From Epiperipatus broadwayi (lineage: Eukaryota; Onychophora; Udeonychophora; Euonychophora; Peripatidae), in NCBI GenBank assembly GCA_028023455.1, contig JAQFVV010012447.1, forward strand, positions 744,001 through 808,000: a stretch of DNA of 64,000 nucleotides, read 5' to 3'. Positions 55,590-64,000 of this stretch are shown here, piece by piece. Under the pieces are notes generated by a model, which was not told where the DNA came from, did not search any database, and was given only the letters and a program-made list of their open reading frames with translations. Numbering within the stretch: the first letter of the stretch is position 1; every line of letters starts with the position of its first letter. The translations under genes were made by a program, and so were the position numbers.

Positions 55590-57164
55590 TGCACCGGATG
55601 GTTCAGCAGAATGAAGTTACTTACACCTATATATGTTTTGCTGGTTTCAAACTTCTTCATAATACATTTATAATCTTATTTAATTACAAATGTTACATGA
55701 ATGAACTGGCACGTTCGAGCAAAATGGGAGATATTATTGATAGCTTTAACTATCAACAATGGCCCACCTCGGCTGCTAGATTCAAACCCCTAATATCCAA
55801 ACACTTTATTTGTTGTGGAGTAACCTCCAGGTGCCAGCTATTCTCAGACTAACGTATTTGGTCAGTAGGTCCATAATCCAGCACTCGAAATGATCCCAAA
55901 AACTAGCTCAGTCTAATTTTAATCAATAATAAATATAGGAAAAAAAAATTGGTAAGAAGAGATTGATAAAAGGAATTTGATAAAAATAATTGACCGACAA
56001 GTAAAGTTTAAGTTTTAAAGACCATTTATTTTACTTAACATTTACTAATTTTAAACATTTTCTAAATCTAATATAATACATGCACATTTTAATTTAACAC
56101 ACTATAATATATTTTATGAAAAAGCATAAATAATCTTTGACATTTAAATTATCTAACATTCACAAACACGCACATCAATAGTTCATTTTATGCATGCTTA
56201 TAAAGTTCAAATTACTTGTCTCTGTAGGATAATAAAATGTTTTACCTAGGATTTTTGGAACATGGATATTGCTTGTTGTTAGCTGCTTCTGATGGAGTAC
56301 ATCTAATAAAGGATATCTAACCAGTTAGATTTGACGTTTCTTGAGGAGATTTGATGCTAATCCGTTGGTTTTATTCTTGGAGACAGTTGAACATTGACGG
56401 AGGATTCCTGAACTGTTAGGTAGACATTATTTCACAGGCAGGTCTTGCTGATCTTATTGGACTAAGGGCTAAAATAAGAGCGTATATTCCCAAAAGCTGC
56501 TCAGCACTGCATTTCTGTTTCTGGATACATAATATGAATTGCACTGTTATCTCTGGTGAAACAAAACTGACACTGAAAACTAGGCTGAAACTAATGTTCG
56601 ATAAAAATCTGGCTATTTATATCTGCGAAGTGTTTTTGTTTTAATAACCTCCGGCAATATGTGTTGTCAAAATTCCTTTAGTAGCTAATCCTTTTTAATC
56701 TTGTTGTTGGGTATTTCAATTAGCAGCTATCACAAATGTGTTGTTTTATAATTTTGATTAGTAACCACCGCTGTGTTTTTAAATACATTTCAATTCAATA
56801 TTTATTTTCATGTGTTTTTCAATACGCATTTATTATATATTTTATTAACAAGCTTACATTCATGCACATGTATAATTTATCCTAATAAACTTGACTGAAA
56901 AAGATTTATATTTTAACTTTTAATGTATAATAAAGACAACTCTTTAACTTCTTTCATGAACTCTTAGTTTTTTCTATAGGAAAACTCCCCCTCCCCTCTT
57001 TTAATTAATCAATTTTAACTTTTATTTCAAAAACTACTGATAGAATGCTATCTGACTCTTACTTTTTTCGAAAACAACCGCATTTTGTTTTATAAAAAAA
57101 CTTTAGATTTTTATAAATTATTTTTTTAGATAAATTAGTATGTGCCAATTTCAATATTGGTACA
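55590..57164 (-). repeat. 3' LTR
   Basis: Very similar (by eye about 95%) to 59688-61404 along its whole length, e.g. GGCACGTTCGAGCAAAATGG, GGACTAAGGGCTAAAATAAG and GCAATATGTGTTGTCAAAAT. The 99-codon plus-strand frame at 55553-55852 is an LTR accident with a partner in the other LTR. Confidence 0.85.
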
Positions 57165-57181
57165 TTGTACCCCCCTTCGTT
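57165..57181 (-). other. Polypurine tract
   Basis: On the minus strand AACGAAGGGGGGTACAA ends exactly at the 3' LTR start (TGTACC). Its position and composition fit the plus-strand primer of an LTR element. Confidence 0.6.
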
Positions 57182-57450
57182 TGAGAGTAAAACGTGTCAT
57201 TTTTGACCATTTTATCTCTGAGACTTTAATTCTTAATTCTAATTATTATTATTTTTTTAAGTTTGCTTTTTTAATATCTTTCACTTTTACATACTAAGGT
57301 CAATCTTCAATTATGCTTTACTTCTTTCTATTCTGAAGACATTGCTTACAATGTTCAGAGTCCTGGATAGTGACCACTGGACAAACTAATTTTGTGGCAC
57401 AGGGATCTTTTGGAAGTGAGGCGGATGCAGATTTGCTGACTTATACTGAC

Positions 57451-57767
57451 TTACACGTATGAAAAACAAAGCTTCATTTGCTGGGTTTCTACTGGACTTG
57501 GAAAAAGAAAGGGGCACTGCATATGGCAGGAATTATCAACTGTCCATTTCCAACTTACACTTTGGAACATGAGATATGAGATATGGGGATTCTCCCCTGA
57601 AGAAGTGACTTGTGGCTCATGCTGGATTTGCCCAGTGCACATTTTAAAAGAGGAATGATCCCTGCCAATCCATTATGGCTACTAAGATTTATCCAGTCAA
57701 CAGCTTTAAACTTATCCTTATCTAAACTTATTTTAATATTACCCTCATCCCTTAATTTCAAACCCAT
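57451..57767 (-). pseudogene. Possible eroded internal coding remnant of the LTR element
   Basis: Two overlapping minus-strand frames (57767-57555 and 57642-57451) are less AT-rich than their surroundings and include KFKAVDWINLSSHNGL and HMQCPFLFPSPVETQQ. They could be two halves of one frameshifted gag or pol piece, but no domain motif is certain. Confidence 0.3.
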
Positions 57768-58663
57768 ATACCCTCTTAATACAACTTAGATTGACTTTCA
57801 TTTATAGTATTTTAACCTTTCAATATTATTTTTAATTCACACAAACATTACTTTAACATTTATCTATTTATATTACAATATTATTTATAACCTTTACAAA
57901 CATTTTAAATATTAGTTTTACATATTTATTTAATCTTACATACTATTCAAAACTATCACGGATATCACTTTACATATTTATTTATATTACGATCCATTAT
58001 TTATTCAACTTTTATTAATTTGCATAAATTTAAAAACAACTTACTTTACTATGATTCATTATTACACTGATTTTTTTTTAAACTTGACTTTAAATCATTT
58101 ATTTACTTCCTTTTATTACCGTGCGTGTATTCCCAAAAAAATCTATTAGTTTATTACGAGTCATTCTTTTTTATTTTACTACGGATATATTACACTTATT
58201 TATTTAACTTCCTTATTAATGTGTGTGTACTCAGAAAAACTATTTTACTTCATTACGATTTATTCATTATTATGCAAATATCTATTTGACTAACTTGATT
58301 TTATTCTAGAAATTCCGTTATCTTTTTCATTTATTTAATTCTACAAACATTACTTTTAAATCATTAACTTGACCCATTTATTTACGAACATTTTTCTTTA
58401 TTAATCTGTGCATGGAGAGGGGAAAAAAATCTTTTATTCTACAAAGCCTCCATTATTATTATTACTTAAACAAATCCTGATTTTAACTTTACTTTTAATT
58501 TATCATCATTCATTTATTTTTAATTTATTATTTTAGTTTTAAATAGAAGTTTCATATTTAAACTTCTCAAATTATTGACGTTAGAATAATCATATTCATG
58601 TTCATTGTCCATTTCCGGTCCTTTTTGTTTATTTCCTTTACGATTCCGCCTGATTACTAACTT
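57768..58663. other. AT-rich interior of the LTR element
   Basis: Non-coding. It repeats loosely related strings such as TTATTTATTTAACTT and ATTACGAT(TT)ATTCATTA, suggesting degenerate short tandem structure where pol would be expected. Confidence 0.5.
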
Positions 58664-59284
58664 TTAAACTATGTCAGGCGGTTCCTTCTTTCTTTCTACT
58701 AACTTTATAATATAAACTATACTCCATATTCTCACTTCTATCTCTCGATTAAAATCTATTTTATCTCTTTCTCTTTCCATTTTATTTTCTGCCTTGTAAA
58801 TTAGAAAACCTTTAAGCTTCACAGACCTCCATATTTTTCTTAATTGTGAATATTTTTTCTTTCGCTTTCTCTTTGTTTTAAATCTCCATTTAAAACGAAC
58901 ACGAACTTTTACTTTAACCTTTTTAAATTTTTGTAAAAACATTTCTACGCTATCTTCTACCTTGAACCTATATCTCTCTTCTATTTCTTGTAATACATTT
59001 GTTTCTACCTGATCGGTCACAACGCTATCAGATTGTAATTTAATTTCTATCTCTTTGATCACCTCAACTTCCTTTTCATCTTCCTGACTTTCTTTAACTA
59101 AATCTACCTCTACGATCTCTTGATTTTTCTCTACCTTTCCTCTAATTTCACATCTTATTTCCATTTCTGTAATCATTTCTATTTTGACCTGATTAATTTC
59201 TTTCATCAATTCTGCTTTGAGTTCTAACTGGTTTTGTTTAAATTCTTGCATCATATTCATTATCATTTTCATCATCATTTGCAT
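58664..59284 (-). CDS. Gag-like coiled-coil protein of the LTR element
   Basis: At 206 codons this is the longest intact frame in the window. It opens with a Met-rich stretch and a predicted coiled coil (residues 10-90; FKQNQLELKAELMKEINQ, then many E/K/V/I heptads). It turns strongly basic at about 125-150 (KFKKVKVKVRVRFKWRFKTK region) and ends KEPPDIV. It lies about 400 bp inside the 5' LTR on the minus strand, where gag would be expected. A coiled coil plus a basic segment suits a nucleic-acid-binding Gag, but no CCHC knuckle or capsid homology is seen. It could still be a composition artefact of a purine-rich strand. Confidence 0.4.
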   Translation of the reverse strand: MQMMMKMIMNMMQEFKQNQLELKAELMKEINQVKIEMITEMEIRCEIRGKVEKNQEIVEVDLVKESQEDEKEVEVIKEIEIKLQSDSVVTDQVETNVLQEIEERYRFKVEDSVEMFLQKFKKVKVKVRVRFKWRFKTKRKRKKKYSQLRKIWRSVKLKGFLIYKAENKMERERDKIDFNREIEVRIWSIVYIIKLVERKKEPPDIV

Positions 59285-59687
59285 CTCAGATACTTCTTTT
59301 TTCTCTTTTCCTCCATTTTTAACAATATATATATATTTGACTAAATTTAAATACGAGCTGTTTATTTATTTTTCTTACTAAGATGGAAATATATGCTGAC
59401 TCCACTCCCTCTTTGTCCATTTTTCTGTCTACCCGATCCTAATGCTTTAGCTTCACCCAAAACACCCAACTGTCAGATTTAAAAGAATGATTTATCTTAA
59501 CCAGCATAAATCTCTTTTCATTTAAAGAAGAAAAAAAAGGTTTCAGTCAATTCTTTTTTTATTTTTAAATTAATACCAATTTAAATATGTAATTTAGCTT
59601 TTTTTTAAGGTTTTTATTTTTAAACAAGAAACAAAGTATTTAATTACTATTGTTTCTTAGGCCCAGCCCCAAACTATGGGAGACATT

Positions 59688-61404
59688 TGTACCGGATGGT
59701 TCCACAGAATGAAGTTACTTACACGTATATATGTTTTGCTGGTTTCAAACTTCTTCATAATACATTTATAATCTTATTTAATTATAAATGTTATGTGAAT
59801 GACCTGGCACGTTCGAGAAAAATGGGAGATATTATTGATAGCTTTAACTATCAACAATGGCCCACCTTGGGTGCTAGATTCAAACCCCTACTATCCAAAC
59901 ACTTTATTTGTTTCAGAGTAAACTCCAGGCACCATCTAGTCTTAGACTAACGTATTTGGTCAGTAGGCTCATAATCCAGCGTTCGAAACGATCCCAAAAA
60001 CTAGCTCAGTCTAATTTTAATCAATAATAAAATATAGGAAAAAAGAATTGGTAAGAAAAGATTGATAAAAGGAATTTGATAAAAAGAATTGACCGACAAA
60101 TAAAGTTTAAGTTTTAAAGACCATTTATTTTACTTAACATTTACTAATTTTAAACATTTTCTAAATCTAATATAACACACACACATTTTAATTTAACACA
60201 CTATAATATATTTTATGAGAAAGCATAAATAATCTTTGTCATTTAAATTATCTAACATTCACAAACACGCACATCAATAGTTCATTTTATGCATGCTTAT
60301 AAAGTTCAAATTACTTGTCTCTGTTGGATTTACGAATTACAGTGGTGGCTACTATATACAAATGAGAATAATAAAATGTTTTACCTAGGATTTTTGGAAC
60401 ATGGATATTGCTTGTTGTTAGCTGCTTCTGACGGAGTATATCTAATAAAGGATATCTAACGGGTTACATTTGACATTTCTTGAGGAGATTTGATGCTAAT
60501 CCGTTGGTTTTATTCTTGGAGACAGTTGAACATTGATGGAGGATTTCTGAGCTGTTAGGTAGACATTATTTCATGGGCAGGTCTTGCTGATCTTATTGGA
60601 CTAAGGGCTAAAATAAGAGCGTATATTCCCAAAAGCTGCTCAGCACTGCATTTCTGTTTCTGGATACATAATATGAATTGCACTGTTATCTCTGGTGAAA
60701 CAAAACACACTGAAAACTAGGCTGAAACTAACGTTCGATAAAAATCTGGCTATTTATATATGCGAAGTGTTTTTGTTTTAATATCCTCCGGCAATATGTG
60801 TTGTCGAAATTCCTTTAGTAGCTAATCCTTTTTAATCTTGTTGTTGGGTATTTCAATTAGCAGCTATCACAAACATGTTGTTTTATAATTTTGATTAGTA
60901 ACCACCGCTGTGTTTTTAAATACATTTCAATATTTATTTTCATGTGTTTTTTAATACGCATTTATTATATATTTTATTAACAAGCTTACATTCACGCACA
61001 TGTATAATTTATTCTAATAAACTCGACTGAAAAGAGATTTATATTTTAACTTTTAATTTATAATAAGGACAACTCTTTAACTTCTTTCATGAACTCTTAG
61101 TTTTTTCTATAGGAAAACTCCCCCCTTTTAATTAATCAATTTTAACTTTTTTTTTCAAGTGTCTTAGCATCAGCTCGGACACGAACCCGCAACCTGGGCA
61201 ACTGCTTATAAGGCAGTTGTGCTGACCTCTCGACCACCAATGCAAGACATCAATTTTAACTTTTATTTCAAAAACTAATGATAGAAAACTATCTGACTCT
61301 TACTTTTTTCGAAAACAACCACATTTTGTTTTGTAAAGAAACTTTAGCTTTTTATAAATTATTTTTTAGATAAATTAGTATGTGCCAATTTCAATATTGG
61401 TACA
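59688..61404 (-). repeat. 5' LTR, with SINE insertion
   Basis: Partner of 55590-57164. Differences include small indels, about 40 extra bases near 60320-60365 and a 110-bp SINE at 61153-61262 absent from the other LTR. No primer-binding site matching a standard tRNA 3' end was recognised: the bases next to the LTR on the minus strand read AATGTCTCCCATAG. Confidence 0.85.
61153..61262 (-). mobile_element. tRNA-derived SINE with target duplication
   Basis: On the minus strand the head GCATTGGTGGTCGAGAGG contains TGGTCGAGAGG, a strong A box. An anticodon-like arm ACTGC-CTTATAA-GCAGT follows, then GGGTTCGTGTCCG (B box), tail GATGCTAAGACACTTG and an A-run. The LTR sequence ATCAATTTTAACTTTT is duplicated on both sides, and the other LTR has the empty site. 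This makes it a clear retroposition of a minimal, roughly 100-nt tRNA-like transcript. Confidence 0.9.
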
Positions 61405-62719
61405 ATATATATATAAGCACTCAGATGTGCTGCAAAATAATTTAAAAATTAACATGTTGAAATTGTCATAGACTTATAAAAAATTCAATTCATTTTAAAT
61501 AATATTTAAATGCACATATTTGATGTGTGTATATATAAAAAATAGATGATGTGAATTAAAGCTTTTATTTAGCCTATTATTCTTTGGGGGGTAAGTAAAA
61601 GTTTTCCTTAAAATATTTATTTTTTTGATAGTCCTTCATTAAAGTTTTTTTTCAGGAACTTCTTATTAGTTGTAAATATCTTTAAAAATACTCCAGCAAG
61701 CTTTTTTGTTCCCTAATCTAGAAAGATTTTTGAAGTTTACTGTTTTTTTCAAAATAAAATTGTTTATGAATCAATCCTTTGTTTTTTTGACTTTTAATTC
61801 AAGCAAAATTATTTACTTGTACTACTTTTAAATTATAAATTTTAAATGTCATTTTCAAGGAATTATTTAAAATACTATTGTTTTCAATATATATATATAT
61901 ATATATATATAATACTGTTCACTCAGTTGCACTTTATATATATGATTCAACACCTTTATCTGTGCTATTCTGCATATAGGTAAAACAGTATACATATAAA
62001 CTATTTCTTCATCAAGCTGATAGACTCTTTTGGTAAGCTGGTTTCTTCTAAAAGCATAGACTGGCTTATTGTCATCTTCAGGAAAAATATATCTGATAAC
62101 TGTTGGTGTGCAGTGAGCTCCCTTCAGTTTCTATGCTGTGTAATACCTAATGTCCATGGGCTATGAACCATATAAAAGCTGGACCTTTCTTCCATGTGAA
62201 TCCAAACTCTACCATTGTAAACTAGTAGCAGCAGATGGACTTGCACTGTCTTGCCTTCAGGTGTATTTTTATAGTAACTCTGTAAAAGTAAAACTGCAAA
62301 CTCTTTTTAATCTTTTTTCCAACTCTTTTATAGTTGATGGGAAGAAAGAAATACACAATAAACAAAAAATAAAAATAAAATCAATAAAAAAATACAAATT
62401 ATAAATATAAGATTATATATAAATATATGTTCTCAATTATAAGTTTTGTTCTATCCTGATATTTAATAATAAATTGATTACAAAAGATGTTATTAAAATT
62501 TAGATTATATACTCTTTGCAATCTATTAATAACTGATTTGCTGAAGAAAGTATTTTTACATTTATTAACCTTAAAAGTGTGCATTTCTCTTAACAGACGA
62601 CTAGATACTTTCAGTTCTAATTTTGATATACAGGGCACTGACATCAATTTTTCCATCAATTAATTTTTTCAACAATATCATATCTTTCAACATTCTTCTT
62701 TCAATATTGTTTTAATATT
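61405..62719. other. AT-rich DNA, nothing recognised
   Basis: Contains an (AT)n run at about 61887-61911. Frames at 62150-62404 and 62399-62659 show no family features. Confidence 0.5.
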
Positions 62720-62837
<118 letters not shown>

Positions 62838-62874
62838 GTAGGTTACTACTACTACTAATAATAATAAATAAATA

Positions 62875-64000
62875 AAATGTATTCTAATAGAGAGGTATAT
62901 CAAATAAGACAATAACAAAAAATCATATATTTTGAAATAAAAATAATTTACTTACCAAACCAATATCAATACATTAATACTGTGATTCTCAATGTATTTT
63001 ACATGAATTATCAATGGTAGGTAAGGGACGTATAGATAATATGTGAAAGATAATCTATTTTTGAAAAATTATGTTTAAATAGTTTATTGAAATAATGTAA
63101 AACTTGTATCAAAATATTTAAAACTATATCTCCCTTATATCTCTGTCACCTCTTTCTCATACACTATTTTAGTGCATGCTAACATTTTTTTTGCCCCAGC
63201 TATTTAAGCAAAAAGATTTTCAACAATGTTATATTAAAAAAAAAATACTTGAGCCTAATAGTGATATTAAAAAACTATGCTTTTCAAAACAAGTTTCAAG
63301 ATATTATCAATTTAATTAAAAAGTATTTATATTTTGACTGGGCTTTTTTTTTATATGATAATTTTGAAATTGCTAGTAATAATAATAAATATTTTGTTTC
63401 TAAATAAATTAAATATTTAAGTTTTGTTATGGTAATTATATTTTGATTACCAAAAAATTTAAATAAATATTTTTTACATGGCTGTCTAATTTTTTTTATT
63501 TTATTTTGATGCTCAAGTTTTTTTATGAAGGGTGATAGTATGGAAAAATTTTGATATTTTTTTGGGTGGTATTGGAACCAAGAGATTGAGTACTATTGCT
63601 TTAACAAATAAATATATTCGATAACTTGATTTTGTTTTAAATAAAAAAGATGAAGGTGTGTGTGTGTATGGCAGAAAAGCTTTTTTTTTTAGTATAAACA
63701 TAATTTTGTTTTTCAGTAAAAAAAAGAAAAGAAAAAAAGGAAGAAACTCCAGAGAACAATATAATACATAGAATAAAAGTATTTATTCAAAAAACAAATA
63801 TGTATTTAATATAGTTTCATAGTAGCCATTGATTCAAAAAGAAATTTGCATTTTTTCATACAAAAATGAAAAACAAAAAAAAGAAAAAAGTAATATGTTT
63901 AAAAACATGAAAATAATATCATTTATTTAGAAAGCAAACACGTAAGTAACATAATTTAATAATCCACAATGATTAAAAAAAATACATTCAAAAATGAAAA
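62875..64000. other. AT-rich DNA to window end
   Basis: A and T homopolymers and a short GT run near 63655. No gene, RNA or shared repeat identified. Confidence 0.55.

Larger units (their letters stand above)
55590..61404 (-). mobile_element. LTR retrotransposon, internally deleted
   Basis: Two long direct repeats (55590-57164 and 59688-61404) begin TGCACCGG or TGTACCGG and end GGTACA, giving TG...CA ends. The flanks on both sides read ATATAT, compatible with a short target duplication. A purine tract GAAGGGGGG directly before TACAATGTACC on the minus strand fits a polypurine tract beside the 3' LTR, so the element points left. The interior is only about 2.5 kb and lacks recognisable protease, reverse transcriptase or integrase, leaving one gag-like frame. 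It is non-autonomous or heavily deleted. Confidence 0.8.

Noticed and set aside
55553-55852. 99- and 87-residue frames shared by both LTRs
   Set aside because: They lie inside the LTRs on the strand opposite to the element, and similarity is explained by LTR identity.

Overview
The window looks like non-genic, repeat-dense DNA from an AT-rich animal genome, probably an invertebrate; the species cannot be fixed from the sequence. Base composition is roughly three quarters A+T by eye. No host protein gene, rRNA or functional tRNA gene is recognisable. Most open reading frames are short accidents, several made of (AT)n or (TAA)n. What can be read is a layered record of mobile elements: a Merlin element with 8-bp target duplications, a piggyBac-like element in a TTAA duplication, a mariner relic, two Tigger/pogo relatives, a hAT relic, RTE-type LINE fragments, a minus-strand LTR retrotransposon with two 1.6-1.7 kb LTRs, several tRNA-derived SINEs, and many foldback (palindromic) elements.

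The most notable content is a set of hammerhead self-cleaving ribozymes (HHRs) carried by at least two unrelated short repeat families. Family F (ribozymes at about 1.8, 10.3, 22.6, 40.0, 40.5 and 41.1 kb, with decayed copies at 1.4, 18.9, 22.9, 23.8, 31.7 and 51.1 kb) has the core CUGAUGA...GAAA, a 4-5 bp stem II with a GGUU(U/C) loop, a minimal near-palindromic stem III and a stem I whose outer helix covaries between copies. Family B (20.4-20.6 kb, with decayed copies at 1.0, 36.2, 38.3 and 39.5 kb) uses CUGACGA or a mutated form, a GGC/GCC stem II and a bipartite stem I. At 39.9-41.4 kb three family-F units lie head to tail with ribozymes 514 and 524 nt apart, the arrangement expected for retrozyme-like circular RNA elements. 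Elsewhere the same ribozymes sit in inverted dimers, one on each strand.

Layout: 0-5 kb, ribozyme repeats, one tRNA SINE and a small foldback; 5-9.7 kb, family D foldback arms, three minisatellites and the piggyBac-like insertion; 9.7-10.5 kb, a perfect 154-bp palindrome and a ribozyme foldback; 14.9-17.5 kb, Merlin with a nested family D insertion; 17.5-24.5 kb, a dense cluster of foldbacks, SINEs and ribozymes; 27-29 kb, family D and E repeats; 35.7-36.1 kb, mariner; 39.9-41.4 kb, the ribozyme tandem array; 44.1-46.7 kb, Tigger plus RTE; 48.1-50.5 kb, hAT then a second Tigger; 55.6-61.4 kb, the LTR element; the rest is AT-rich DNA with microsatellites.

Nothing here forms a pathway. The relationships are those of parasites: autonomous RTE or Penelope-type retroelements could supply reverse transcriptase for the SINEs and ribozyme repeats, and nested insertions give relative ages (piggyBac into family D, family D into Merlin, a SINE into one LTR).
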